64,000 nucleotides of DNA from Bdellovibrio bacteriovorus (GCF_025558485.1 NZ_CP102930.1:3279979-3343978); one strand, 5' to 3'; positions 1-8,736 are shown, counted from the first letter of the stretch. Program-made: numbers and translations. The notes: generated from the sequence alone by a model not told the origin.

Positions 1-1
1 G

Positions 2-208
2 ATCGACAAGGACGATGAAAAGGCTGTTGAGATGCAGGATCTTTCCACTTTCAGGGAAGCGCGCGCGCAGTTTGAAAAAGACTATCTGTTGCGCAAGATC
101 GGCGAAAACAACGGCAATATCTCCCGCACGGCGGAAGTGATCGGTCTGGAAAGAAGTTATCTTCACAGAAAGATCAAAGCATACGGAATTGATTCTAAAG
201 AAAACTAA
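2..208 (+). CDS. C-terminal end of a Fis-type DNA-binding transcriptional activator (partial)
   Basis: Open from the window edge in frame 2 to a TAA. The 68 visible residues end in a Fis-type helix-turn-helix: a FEKDYLLRKI stretch, then NNGNISRTAEVIGLERSYLHRKIKAYGI. This is the usual DNA-recognition tail of NtrC-family sigma-54-dependent activators and response regulators. The AAA+ and receiver parts would lie upstream of the window, so the signal it senses is unknown. proS starts 14 bases downstream on the same strand, so the two are probably co-transcribed. A stand-alone Fis-like protein is possible but the spacing of the motif fits the NtrC family better. Confidence 0.8.
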   Translation: MDKDDEKAVEMQDLSTFREARAQFEKDYLLRKIGENNGNISRTAEVIGLERSYLHRKIKAYGIDSKEN

Positions 209-222
209 GAAAGAGACTAAGA

Positions 223-1722
223 ATGGCAGATACAGCAATTACCCCGACACGTTCCCAAAATTACCCAGAGTGGTATCAACAGGTGATCATCGCCGCTGAC
301 ATGGCGGAAAATTCTCCGGTGCGCGGTTGTATGGTGATCAAGCCCTGGGGTTACGCTGTTTGGGAAAACATGCAAGGTGTGCTGGACCGTATGTTCAAGG
401 ACACCGGCCACGTGAATGCTTACTTCCCGCTGTTGATTCCTTTGAGCTTCCTGGAAAAAGAGGCGGCTCACGTCGAAGGTTTCGCCAAAGAATGTGCGGT
501 GGTCACGCATCACCGTCTGAAAGGCGACGGTAATGGTAAGCTTATTCCTGACGGTGAGCTGGAAGAACCGCTGATCATTCGCCCTACCAGCGAAACGATC
601 ATCGGTCATCAGTTTGCAAAATGGGTGAAATCTTACCGTGACCTGCCGATTCTGGTGAATCAGTGGTGTAACGTGATGAGATGGGAAATGCGTACGCGCA
701 TGTTCCTAAGAACCGCAGAGTTCCTGTGGCAGGAAGGTCATACTGTTCACGCCACAGCCAACGAAGCACAAGCTGAGACTTTGCAGATGCTGGATGTTTA
801 CGCGGACTTTGCGGAAAACTACATGGCAATGCCTGTGATCAAGGGGATGAAAACACCGGACGAAAGATTCCCGGGCGCTGTGGATACATATACAATTGAA
901 GCCTTGATGCAGGATCGTAAAGCCCTACAAGCGGGAACATCCCACTTCCTTGGACAGAATTTTGCCAAGGCTTCTGAGATCAAGTATCTGAGTGCTGAAG
1001 GCAAGGAAGAGTTCGCCTGGACAACATCCTGGGGTGTTTCCACTCGCCTGATCGGTGGCTTGATCATGACCCACAGTGATGACAATGGCTTCGTGGTTCC
1101 GCCAAGACTGGCACCGTTGCATGTTGTGATCATTCCGATCTATCGCAATGATGAAGAGCGCACTCAGGTTCTGGAATACGTAAAGACTTTGGAAAAAGAC
1201 CTGAAGGCTCAGAATTATGTGGGTTCTTCAATTCGTGTGAAAATTGACGATCGCGATATGCGTGGTGGTGAAAAAGCATGGCAGTATATCAAGCAGGGTG
1301 TGCCTGTGCGTGTGGAAGTCGGTCCTCGCGATATGGCCAAAGGTGAGGTTTTTGTAGGCCGTCGTGATCGTGGTCCGAAAGAAAAGGCTTCTCAGGGCAG
1401 AGATGCCTTCGTGGAAAATATCGGAACGCTGTTGCAGGAGATTCAGGACGGTATGTTTGAGCGTGCAAAGAAAATGCGCGATGAAAGCATCAAGAAGATC
1501 ACCAACCTTCAGGAATTTGAAAAGTACTTTGCCGGGGGAGAGACGACAGCTCCGGGCTTTGCCAAGGTGCCATGGTGTGAAGCTGGGATGGGGCATGAAC
1601 TGCTGGCGCAACTCAAGGTGACCCCGCGTTGTATGCCGCTGGATCAGGAGCCGGTTGAAGGCAACTGCATCTTCTCTGGCAAGCCCGCCACAAAATGGGT
1701 TCTGTTCGCAAAATCTTATTAA
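223..1722 (+). CDS. proS: Prolyl-tRNA synthetase, archaeal/eukaryote-like short type
   Basis: Class II aminoacyl-tRNA synthetase of 499 residues that charges tRNA-Pro in the cytoplasm. The substrate-binding RPTSET is at residues 120-125, class II motif 2 (RTRMFLRTAEFLWQEGH) at about 157-173, and motif 3 (STRLIGG) near residue 280, followed by an anticodon-binding domain. There is no room for the about 180-residue editing insertion of the E. coli-type enzyme. The C-terminus has a Cys-containing domain and ends in Tyr, as in archaeal/eukaryotic-type ProRS. The ATG follows an AAGAGAC leader just after the upstream activator gene. An intrinsic terminator follows the stop. Identification is secure; subtype is from domain layout. 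Confidence 0.97.
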   Translation: MADTAITPTRSQNYPEWYQQVIIAADMAENSPVRGCMVIKPWGYAVWENMQGVLDRMFKDTGHVNAYFPLLIPLSFLEKEAAHVEGFAKECAVVTHHRLKGDGNGKLIPDGELEEPLIIRPTSETIIGHQFAKWVKSYRDLPILVNQWCNVMRWEMRTRMFLRTAEFLWQEGHTVHATANEAQAETLQMLDVYADFAENYMAMPVIKGMKTPDERFPGAVDTYTIEALMQDRKALQAGTSHFLGQNFAKASEIKYLSAEGKEEFAWTTSWGVSTRLIGGLIMTHSDDNGFVVPPRLAPLHVVIIPIYRNDEERTQVLEYVKTLEKDLKAQNYVGSSIRVKIDDRDMRGGEKAWQYIKQGVPVRVEVGPRDMAKGEVFVGRRDRGPKEKASQGRDAFVENIGTLLQEIQDGMFERAKKMRDESIKKITNLQEFEKYFAGGETTAPGFAKVPWCEAGMGHELLAQLKVTPRCMPLDQEPVEGNCIFSGKPATKWVLFAKSY

Positions 1723-1726
1723 GACC

Positions 1727-1752
1727 AAAAGCCCTCTTCGGAGGGCTTTTTT
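1727..1752 (+). terminator. Intrinsic terminator after proS
   Basis: Perfect 10-bp stem (AAAAGCCCTC / GAGGGCTTTT) closed by a UUCG tetraloop and running into a T tract, immediately after the proS stop. Confidence 0.9.
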
Positions 1753-1914
1753 GTTTGCAAAAGACGAAGAAATTTATAAAAGCGGTAAAGTTTTTTTAAC
1801 GTGTTTCTGCCAAATGTGTGTGTGAACACTTTGAAGTCGTGCCTTCAAGAGAGGGCATTGCTCTTTCTTGAGTTTTCATTGAGCATGAAGATCTGTGACG
1901 GAGGAGATGTGCTG

Positions 1915-2187
1915 GTGGCAGTGGCAGAGAATCAGATGGATGAAGTTCGGGCTCGTATGGCAAGAGTGTTGTGTGAAGTTGTGCGGGAGATGACTGCCGG
2001 GGCTTCGGGGGTCGAGGTGGGTTTCACCACGGGCGATCGCACAACGATTTATCGTATCACAGTACCGCAGGAACATCGTGGTAAGTTGATCGGAGCGCAG
2101 GGAAAGAACATAACGTCTTTGCGTAATATTATCGGTGCGATGGCGGGTAGTTATGGCTTCCGCGCGATCATCGAATTGGTCGTTTAA
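1915..2187 (+). CDS. KH-domain RNA-binding protein (KhpA/YlqC-like)
   Basis: Small single-KH-domain protein of about 90 residues. The diagnostic GxxG loop is in HRGKLIGAQGKNITSLRNII, with beta strands on either side (TTIYRITVP, RAIIELVV). KhpA-type proteins bind RNA and in other bacteria act as chaperones or in cell-size control; the role here is inferred only. The frame is open back to a GTG at 1801 and an ATG at 1885. I prefer GTG 1915 because a strong GGAGGA at 1900-1906 sits 8 bases before it, and because the family is 75-90 residues long. The usual rpsP neighbourhood is absent. It stands alone between two terminators. Confidence 0.8.
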   Translation: MAVAENQMDEVRARMARVLCEVVREMTAGASGVEVGFTTGDRTTIYRITVPQEHRGKLIGAQGKNITSLRNIIGAMAGSYGFRAIIELVV

Positions 2188-2210
2188 TCGTGCTATAGAA
2201 AATGAAGACA

Positions 2211-2247
2211 AAAAAAAGAGAGCTCCTTTTGGGAGCTCTCTTTTTTT
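2211..2247. terminator. Bidirectional terminator between convergent genes
   Basis: Stem GAGAGCTCC / GGGAGCTCTC with a TTTT loop, flanked by an A tract on the left and seven T on the right. It can stop the KH gene from the left and the FN3-like gene from the right. The TAA of the minus-strand gene (2246-2248) lies in the T tract. Confidence 0.88.
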
Positions 2248-4381
2248 ATTGCACTTCAAGGAAGCTGGATTCAGACCAGGGTGACATTTGTGAACTGCTG
2301 CGTCCCCGAATGCGGAAATACCAGCGTCCGGGTTCAAGTCCCTGTCTTAGATAGTAGTCACGGGCCTCCACTTTATAGACCACGCTGCCAGAGAAGTCGG
2401 CGTTCTTGGCCACTTCAAGCTCGTACCAGGCGGCGCCAAGAATTTGCCCCCATGCAAAGCGGATGGCATCGCCGCGTTTGAACTTGTTACCCTTAACCGG
2501 AGCCTCAAGAGATGCTGGTTGCAAGTCGCCCTGTTTGCGGTAATCAACGGCATAGACCTGTGAAGGAGTATCGAAGAATTCCGGACTTTCCGAGCTTGGA
2601 ATCAGGCGGAAGTAGTACCAACCTTCCTCTGTGACCGGCATAAAGAATTCGATATTTTTGGTTTCCAGTCGTTTGGCGTCTTTCAGGTCTTCGCGACGGC
2701 CAACTTCCAGGAAATATTTTTTTGCATTCTTGCGGTGATTCCAAAGAATATGCAGTTTGTCTGAATCCTTTTTGTCATCAAGGTTGGCAAATGTGATTTC
2801 AAAGCGGTCCACTGTCGGGCCGGGTAGGACGCCTTTGATTTTAAAGATTTCAGAGGCCGGGGACATTTCCCCCTCTGCAGATCGGGCCAGAACGCGCACG
2901 AAACTGGGCTCTCTGGTGGTATGTTCTATGGCGTACTGAGATTCGTTCACGGCAATTTTCATTTTTGCAGACAGGAATTTCGCCGAATCGCTTACTTCGA
3001 TCATATAGTCCTTGGCATTTGCCACAGGTTTCCATTGAACGGTCACACGAACCAAAATCGGACTGATCAGTTCTTCTTTTTCTTTCAGCAGTTCCGGAGC
3101 GGTCAGTGGGGGGCGAACTTCTGCTGAGACGGTGTTGGACCAGCCGGAGGCCGGTTTGTCCGAGAAGGTTTTTTGTGCTCGCAGGAAGTAGCGGCCGGGC
3201 TCTGATACGGGAATGCCTGAAGCCAAGGTTCCTTTGTGTGAACCTGTCACAGACTTGAAGTTTTCACTGCGACTGATTTCCAGATTGAAGGTTTCATTGG
3301 CTTTGGCGCCGCGAATTTTAGCAAACACTTCCCAGCGACCGCGTTCAATAAAACGCAATTGTGCTTCTTCAAGATTGATATCAGAAAGCTGCACAATCGA
3401 CAGGTGACGGATTTCAGAGCGCTTGCCATTGGCGCTGATCAGTCTCCAGTAAAGGGCCCCGGTGGTTTTTCGTGTGATTTCAAAACTTGTCAGGCCTGCG
3501 GTATTGAACTTTTCAACGTTCTGGGAAAACTGAGCCACAGGGGAAATTTCCAAGGCCGGTGCAGAGCCCTGCCATTCAAAGCGAATTGGTTTTCCGGCAT
3601 AGGCAACAGCGTTGTTGTTCGGGCTAAGCAGGTTTAAGTCTGTCGCGCTGGTTGGGGCAGAGCTGTCGGCCTTTTCTTCCTTGGCGGCGGCACTGGCAGC
3701 CGCCAAAGCTTTTAATGTCGCTGCCGAAGGTTTTAGCGTAATCACATTTGAAAGAGGGGAGACTTCGCCCTCCAGAGATTCCGCCTGAACTGCGACGTGC
3801 AGATTTTTAGTCAGGTTTTCGCTGATGCGATAGTTCAGCTTGGTTTTGGGAAGACGGATGATTTTGGAGGTTTTGAAGTCGGCATCCGGGGATGTGCGCA
3901 GCAGGAAATTTTCTGAATTGGCATCCGCCAGCCAGGCAACTTCAGCAGCCACCACGCCCTGACTTTGTTCTTCATTGGAAGTCAGTTTCAAAGTCGGTGC
4001 AGTCAGAGGAGGACGAATCTGCACATTTTTGATCTCTGACCATTCAGACACCAGATCGTTGTTGTACAGGCGGCGGACCCGCACAAAGAACTGACCGCTT
4101 TGGTCAATCAGTGAATGGAAAGGTGTTGGGCCAACGAAAGCGTCATAGGGTTCGGTGAAGGTGTCATTTTTACTGACCTGAAATTCGTAGCGGGCTTGCG
4201 GGTCCTCGTTATCCACGGTGGCTTCAAGCTGCCATTTGCCGCGTTCCATGAAAGCAATTTTGATATCCTTCAGATGGGCCGGCTGCAAATTGGCGACTTT
4301 GAAGTAAGAAGGACTGGAAAATTGTGAAACACCTTCTTTGTAAGTAACCTTAAGGGCAGCAGCAGACCTGCTGTAAGTATA
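2246..4381 (-). CDS. Repeat protein with fibronectin-III-like domains, 5' end missing
   Basis: About 700 residues of repeating units of roughly 90 residues. The recurrent marks are a W-x-P/W-A strand start, an F/Y-x-(L/V)-E-V-(S/A) strand, a GxYYFRxR strand and a linker such as RPPLTAP that occurs twice. These look like fibronectin-III-like sandwich domains of a cell-surface or periplasmic scaffold. An Ala/Lys-rich linker lies near the middle. No signal peptide or start is visible: upstream of about 4381 the open frame continues only as antisense of purL. In Bdellovibrio such repeats often follow LysM or FecR domains, so an N-terminal part has probably been lost. Function beyond binding or scaffolding cannot be said. 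Confidence 0.7.
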   Translation of the reverse strand, partial: YTYSRSAAALKVTYKEGVSQFSSPSYFKVANLQPAHLKDIKIAFMERGKWQLEATVDNEDPQARYEFQVSKNDTFTEPYDAFVGPTPFHSLIDQSGQFFVRVRRLYNNDLVSEWSEIKNVQIRPPLTAPTLKLTSNEEQSQGVVAAEVAWLADANSENFLLRTSPDADFKTSKIIRLPKTKLNYRISENLTKNLHVAVQAESLEGEVSPLSNVITLKPSAATLKALAAASAAAKEEKADSSAPTSATDLNLLSPNNNAVAYAGKPIRFEWQGSAPALEISPVAQFSQNVEKFNTAGLTSFEITRKTTGALYWRLISANGKRSEIRHLSIVQLSDINLEEAQLRFIERGRWEVFAKIRGAKANETFNLEISRSENFKSVTGSHKGTLASGIPVSEPGRYFLRAQKTFSDKPASGWSNTVSAEVRPPLTAPELLKEKEELISPILVRVTVQWKPVANAKDYMIEVSDSAKFLSAKMKIAVNESQYAIEHTTREPSFVRVLARSAEGEMSPASEIFKIKGVLPGPTVDRFEITFANLDDKKDSDKLHILWNHRKNAKKYFLEVGRREDLKDAKRLETKNIEFFMPVTEEGWYYFRLIPSSESPEFFDTPSQVYAVDYRKQGDLQPASLEAPVKGNKFKRGDAIRFAWGQILGAAWYELEVAKNADFSGSVVYKVEARDYYLRQGLEPGRWYFRIRGRSSSQMSPWSESSFLEVQ

Positions 4382-4395
4382 ATCATGCCGGAGTT
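4350..4395. other. Junction where two divergent genes lose their 5' ends
   Basis: Left of this interval the minus strand encodes a good FN3-like repeat up to about SAAALKVTYKEG. Right of it the plus strand encodes good PurL sequence from about AGVLDLSVHGGDQG. Neither gene has a start, leader, or its N-terminal part, and there is no intergenic DNA between them. No repeat, insertion sequence or target duplication is visible at the joint. It is either a deletion that removed everything between the two genes or an assembly misjoin. Confidence 0.7.
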
Positions 4396-5331
4396 CTGGA
4401 TTTGTCAGTGCATGGCGGGGATCAGGGAAATGCCGTCGCAGTTTCCAACGGTCTGTGCCCGCAATACTCCTATTACGACACTTACTTGATGGCGCAAAAA
4501 GCCGTGGATGAGGCTGTTCGTAATCTGGTCGCAACAGGAGCCGATCCTGCCAGGATGGCCCTGGTCGATAACTTCTGCTGGCCGGATCCCTTGGAAAAAG
4601 TCAGTAATCGTGATGCGCATCATAAAATGGCGCAGTTGGTGCGAGCCTGTGAAGGCCTGTATCAAGCCGCTGTGACTTTCAGAGCCCCTTTTGTCAGCGG
4701 TAAAGACAGCATGAAAAATGATTTCATCGGCAAAACCCGAGGGGGCGAGACGGTGAAGATTTCTGTGCCACCAACTTTGTTGGTCACTGCCATAGGGCAG
4801 GTGCCTGACGCCGATAAGACCGCGCCGGGCTATTTCCAAAATGCCGGTGATCAGATTTATGTGCTGGGGAATTTGACCTCCAGTCTTTATGGTTCGGTGT
4901 TGGCGCAGGAATTCACGGTTTTACCAGATACGCCGGAATATCCGGATCTGTCGCGCAATCTGAATTTGTATCAAAGAATCTATCAGGCCCATCAGAAAAA
5001 GCTCTTGGAATCCTGCCATGATATTTCTGAAGGCGGACTGATGTCGGCTTTGGGCGAAGCTGGATTTGGCAATGATCTGGGAATGGATTTACAGCTGGAT
5101 TCCTTGCAGTGGAACGAACTGTGGTCCGAAACGGGTTCTGTATTCGTGGTCAGTGTTCAGGCGAAAAACAAAGACAGTTTCCAAACGCACTTCCCCGAAG
5201 CTCGCTATTTGGGGACGGTGACACCTGAGCCCCGAATGACCTGGTCCTTCCAGCAGGAAAAACACGACATCAGTTTGCATCAACTGCACGAAATCTGGAG
5301 CAAAGGAGTTCTGAATGTCTATGAAGCCTAA
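4384..5331 (+). CDS. purL: Phosphoribosylformylglycinamidine synthase PurL, C-terminal part only
   Basis: PurL turns FGAR, glutamine and ATP into FGAM in purine synthesis. About 315 residues remain of a protein normally 740-1000 long. Conserved C-terminal blocks are clear: DEAVRNLVATGADP, DNFCWPDP, FVSGKDSMKND, IPPTLLVTAIGQV and the HDISEGGL block. The N-terminal ATP-binding half is absent; the frame stays open to 4354 but the sequence before about 4384 is unrelated. A TTG at 4402 could start a fragment but has no clear ribosome site. purQ overlaps the 3' end by 17 bases. Activity as a lone fragment is unlikely unless the 5' part exists elsewhere. Confidence 0.85.
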   Translation, partial: HAGVLDLSVHGGDQGNAVAVSNGLCPQYSYYDTYLMAQKAVDEAVRNLVATGADPARMALVDNFCWPDPLEKVSNRDAHHKMAQLVRACEGLYQAAVTFRAPFVSGKDSMKNDFIGKTRGGETVKISVPPTLLVTAIGQVPDADKTAPGYFQNAGDQIYVLGNLTSSLYGSVLAQEFTVLPDTPEYPDLSRNLNLYQRIYQAHQKKLLESCHDISEGGLMSALGEAGFGNDLGMDLQLDSLQWNELWSETGSVFVVSVQAKNKDSFQTHFPEARYLGTVTPEPRMTWSFQQEKHDISLHQLHEIWSKGVLNVYEA

Positions 5332-6049
5332 GTTTCTGGTTTTATGGGGCGATGGCATCAACTGCGAAAATGAAACAGCCCGCGCTATTGAGCTGGCCGG
5401 GGCCGAGGCCCTGAAGGTTCACGTCAATAATCTGCTGGAGGACCCGGCACAACTGGAGCAGGTGCATGCACTGGTGATTCCCGGTGGATTTTCTTTCGGG
5501 GATCATCTGGGAAGCGGGCAGGTGCTGGCGTTGAAGCTGGAATTGCATCTGAAAAGCAAACTGCAAAAATTTGTAAAAACCAAACCCGTGCTGGGGATCT
5601 GTAACGGCTTTCAGACGTTGGTGAAACTGGGGCTTTTGCCGGATGCGGATTTTCAACGAAGCTGTGCTTTGGTGAAAAATGAACAGGGGCATTTTGTGGA
5701 TCGCTGGATTGAGGTTCAGCACAACGAAAAGTCCCCATGTATCTGGACTAAAAATCTTCCCAAACAATTTGCGCTGCCTATTCGTCACGGGGAAGGACGC
5801 TTCGTCTGTCAGGACGAGGCATTGTTGGGGCGCTTGCTGGCAAATAATCAGGTGACTTTGCAATACAGCGAAGATGTCAACGGAGCCCAGGCCCGGATTG
5901 CCGGGATCTGTGACCCTTCGGGGCTGGTGTTTGCTTTGATGCCGCATCCGGAGGCGGCCTTGCATGACTGGCATTTGCCGATGCCGGGGGCGGCACACGG
6001 TTTGGAATTTTTTAAAAGTGCTGTTGAATATCTAAGGAGCCAATCATGA
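5315..6049 (+). CDS. purQ: FGAM synthase glutaminase subunit PurQ
   Basis: Class I glutamine amidotransferase of 244 residues that supplies ammonia to PurL. The nucleophile elbow is in VLGICNGFQTL (Cys in GICNG), with IPGGFSFGDHLG near residue 55 and the His/Glu pair in ALMPHPEAALHDW near the C-terminus. That makes a complete Cys-His-Glu triad. The start (ATG, after AAAGGAG) lies inside purL, and the stop TGA overlaps the purH ATG as ATGA, so purL, purQ and purH are translationally coupled. A separate PurQ with a long PurL resembles the arrangement in other deltaproteobacteria rather than the fused E. coli protein. Confidence 0.95.
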   Translation: MSMKPKFLVLWGDGINCENETARAIELAGAEALKVHVNNLLEDPAQLEQVHALVIPGGFSFGDHLGSGQVLALKLELHLKSKLQKFVKTKPVLGICNGFQTLVKLGLLPDADFQRSCALVKNEQGHFVDRWIEVQHNEKSPCIWTKNLPKQFALPIRHGEGRFVCQDEALLGRLLANNQVTLQYSEDVNGAQARIAGICDPSGLVFALMPHPEAALHDWHLPMPGAAHGLEFFKSAVEYLRSQS

Positions 6050-7569
6050 AATCCATTCGTAGAGCTTTGCTCAGTGTATCCGATAAAACAGGTTTGTTGG
6101 AGCTTGCCAAAACCCTGACCCAACATAACGTCGAACTGATCGCCAGTGGCGGGACTGCCAAAATGTTGATGGAAGCCGGCCACAATGTGACACCGGTTGA
6201 AAAGCTAAGTGGCAAAGGCGAAGCCTTTCAGGGCCGCATGAAGACCATCAGCTTTGAAATTGCTTCGTCATTACTTTTCCGCCGCGACGACAGCAGCGAC
6301 GTTCAGCAGGCGCAAGAGCTGGGCATTGAAGCCATTGATTTGGTGGTGGTAAATCTTTATCCCTTCCACGAAACTTTAAAAAAACAATCTGCGTTTTCTG
6401 AATGTATTGAACACATCGACATTGGCGGCCCAACTCTGCTGCGTGCCGGAGCCAAAAACTTCCGTTCCGTCACAGTTCTTTGTCAGCCTTCGCAGTATCT
6501 GGAATTTATTGACGAGCTCAGCGCTCACAACGGTGGGACCACTTTGAAATTCCGTCAAAAGTGTGCCGCCAGTGTTTACACCATGACGGCTTTTTACGAC
6601 CTGGCGATTGCGGGCTTTATGACCGAGCAGGCCGGGGAGGCTTTGCGCTATGGGGAAAATCCACACCAAAAGGCCTTTGTTCTAAAAGATCCGTTCCAGT
6701 CAGGCCTTGCCCACGCCAAATCGCTGCAAGGCAAAGAAATGTCCTACAATAACTATCTGGATGCGGACTTCGCCCTAAAGACTTTGCAGGATGTGCAAAC
6801 CTGGCAGGGAAATAAGGCATTGCCTGCGGCAGTGGTTGTGAAACATAACACGCCTTGCGGACTGGCGATTGCTGAAACTCCTCTGCGCGCGTTGGAAAAG
6901 GCCTGGAAAGGCGACGAAAAAAGTTCTTTCGGGGGTATTATCGCCTTGAACACCAGGGTCACAGACGAAATTGCCAACTTCTTTGCTGAAAAATTTGTGG
7001 AAGTGATTCTGGCGCCGGGCTTTGATGAAAGCGCCCGTGAAAAGCTCAAAAAAAACTGTCGTGTGATGGAGATCTCTTTAAATCCCCAATGGCAACCCCA
7101 AGTGCGTGCAATTGAAGGCGGTCTTTTGGTGCAGGATGCAGACACCTGGAATCTTGCAAATGCGAAAACTGTGACGACAACCCCGATGTCCGCTGAAAAA
7201 GAAAAACTGGCGGCTTTTGCGATGCTGGCAGTGAAAAATCTGAAAAGCAATGCCATTGCACTTTGCCGTCAGGACGGACCGGAGTTCGAGCTTTTGACAA
7301 TGGGTTCAGGGCAAACCAACCGTGTGGACTGCATTGAAAAACTGATTGCTTCACGGCTTAAAGACAAAGGCATCAGGGATCTTTCTGAGGTTGTGTTGGC
7401 GTCGGATGCATTCTTCCCATTCCCGGATTCAGTGCAGGTCGCAGCCCGTTTGGGAGTCCGTCATATTATTCAGCCCGGAGGCTCAGTGAAAGATGCGGAA
7501 GTGATTGCCGAGGCCGACAAGTTGGGTGTGGCGATGATGTTTACAGGACGCCGTCACTTTCTTCATTAG
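6046..7569 (+). CDS. purH: Bifunctional AICAR transformylase / IMP cyclohydrolase PurH
   Basis: Full-length 507-residue enzyme for the last two steps of IMP synthesis. The N-terminal IMP cyclohydrolase (MGS-like) domain begins RRALLSVSDKTGLLELA and carries ELIASGGTAKML. The transformylase part holds RYGENPHQKA, VVKHNTPCGLAI (the catalytic Lys-His of the family), SFGGIIALN and the ending GGSVKDAEVIAEADKLGVAMMFTGRRHFLH. ATG overlaps the purQ stop by four bases. An AAGGAG ribosome site lies in the purQ tail. The stop codon lies in the left arm of a very long hairpin. Confidence 0.97.
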   Translation: MKSIRRALLSVSDKTGLLELAKTLTQHNVELIASGGTAKMLMEAGHNVTPVEKLSGKGEAFQGRMKTISFEIASSLLFRRDDSSDVQQAQELGIEAIDLVVVNLYPFHETLKKQSAFSECIEHIDIGGPTLLRAGAKNFRSVTVLCQPSQYLEFIDELSAHNGGTTLKFRQKCAASVYTMTAFYDLAIAGFMTEQAGEALRYGENPHQKAFVLKDPFQSGLAHAKSLQGKEMSYNNYLDADFALKTLQDVQTWQGNKALPAAVVVKHNTPCGLAIAETPLRALEKAWKGDEKSSFGGIIALNTRVTDEIANFFAEKFVEVILAPGFDESAREKLKKNCRVMEISLNPQWQPQVRAIEGGLLVQDADTWNLANAKTVTTTPMSAEKEKLAAFAMLAVKNLKSNAIALCRQDGPEFELLTMGSGQTNRVDCIEKLIASRLKDKGIRDLSEVVLASDAFFPFPDSVQVAARLGVRHIIQPGGSVKDAEVIAEADKLGVAMMFTGRRHFLH

Positions 7570-7633
7570 AACTCTGTACCGTGGGTTTTCTCTGCGCCTT
7601 CCGCCTGGATAAAACCCACGTTACAGAGTTCTA
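7567..7633. promoter_or_regulatory. Long inverted repeat between purH and purM
   Basis: A 23-bp arm (7567-7589) is repeated in inverse at 7611-7633 with a single mismatch, around a 21-base spacer. The left arm contains the purH stop codon, and the right arm ends 15 bases before the purM start. There is no T tract on the plus strand, so it is not a classic terminator. An mRNA processing or stability element, or an attenuator, would fit. Confidence 0.75.
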
Positions 7634-7648
7634 AAAAAGGGGATTGTT

Positions 7649-8632
7649 ATGGTTGATTATAAAGATTCTGGAGTTGATATCACGAAGGCGGATGCCTTTG
7701 TCGAGCGTATTAAGAATTTGGTTCCGACGACCTTTAATGATCAAGTCGTACAGGGGATCGGGGGCTTTGCGGCCGTTTACAAACTGAATGAAGAAAAATA
7801 TCTGGCTTCCTGCACGGACGGGGTGGGAACAAAATTGAAACTGGCACAAAAGCTGAACCGTCATCATGGAATCGGCATTGATCTGGTGGCGATGTGTGTG
7901 AATGACCTGCTTTGTGTCGGCGCAAAACCTCTGTTTTTTCTGGATTACATGGCTTTTGGAAAGCTCGACACCAAAGTCAGCGAGGAACTGATTGCAGGCA
8001 TGGTCGATGGATGTCGTCAGTCGGGAATGGCCCTGATCGGGGGGGAAACCGCAGAAATGCCGGGCGTGTATCACGGAAATGAATATGATCTGGCCGGATT
8101 CAGTGTAGGCGACATGTGTCCTGAAGACATGTACAGCGCAAAACAGATCGAGGATGGGGATGTGCTGATCGGTCTTCCTTCTTCAGGCTTTCACTCTAAC
8201 GGATATTCCCTGCTAAGAAAGCTGGTGCAAGAGGATGAAACGGAACTGATGCAGGAGCTTCTGACTCCGACCCGAATTTATGTGCAATTGGTGACGGCTC
8301 TGCGCAAGGAATTCCCGCAGGCTTTAAAAGGCGCTTCACACATAACCGGGGGCGGGGTTCATAATATTCCCCGTATCAGCGAAGACTTTGATTACGACAT
8401 TTCCGGCTGGCCTGGGGTGAGCGAAATGGCACCGATTTTCCAGAAGATACTGCCACGTCTGGAGCTTCCTCGTGAGGAATTGTATCGCACTTTCAATTTG
8501 GGGGTCGGGCTGGTGCTGCTGGTCAAAAATAGTGAGGCAGCAAAGATTCGCAGGTGGCTTGAGACTCAGAATGAAAAACATTGGATTTTAGGCGTTGTTC
8601 AGAGGGGAAATGGTCAGCTTCACAGTGTCTAA
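7649..8632 (+). CDS. purM: Phosphoribosylformylglycinamidine cyclo-ligase (AIR synthetase) PurM
   Basis: Converts FGAM and ATP into AIR, the step right after PurL/PurQ. The 327-residue protein begins VDYKDSGVDITKADAFV, as is typical of PurM. It carries SCTDGVGTKLKLA, the metal/ATP block DLVAMCVNDLLCVGAKPLFFLDY, LIGGETAEMPGVY and GLPSSGFHSNGYSL. ITGGGVHNIPRI in the C-terminal half is also conserved. Length is a little under the E. coli protein (345). The start ATG follows AAAAGGGG at a good distance. It is separated from purH only by the long hairpin and probably belongs to the same transcription unit. Confidence 0.96.
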   Translation: MVDYKDSGVDITKADAFVERIKNLVPTTFNDQVVQGIGGFAAVYKLNEEKYLASCTDGVGTKLKLAQKLNRHHGIGIDLVAMCVNDLLCVGAKPLFFLDYMAFGKLDTKVSEELIAGMVDGCRQSGMALIGGETAEMPGVYHGNEYDLAGFSVGDMCPEDMYSAKQIEDGDVLIGLPSSGFHSNGYSLLRKLVQEDETELMQELLTPTRIYVQLVTALRKEFPQALKGASHITGGGVHNIPRISEDFDYDISGWPGVSEMAPIFQKILPRLELPREELYRTFNLGVGLVLLVKNSEAAKIRRWLETQNEKHWILGVVQRGNGQLHSV

Positions 8633-8736
8633 ATCTTGGTCAGAGGGGCCATTTTTTCTGGGTGGGATTTAATGATGGACTCACATTCAAGGGGTGGGCT
8701 ATAGCTTTGGCCTATTCATTAACAATGGAGTTTATA

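Noticed and set aside
1801..1914. Upstream extension of the KH-domain protein
   Set aside because: No ribosome site before 1801, whereas GGAGGA precedes GTG 1915 and the family is short.
4382..4534. N-terminal extension of the FN3-like open frame
   Set aside because: It is the antisense of conserved PurL sequence and has no signal peptide or domain; it only exists because the two genes are joined head to head.
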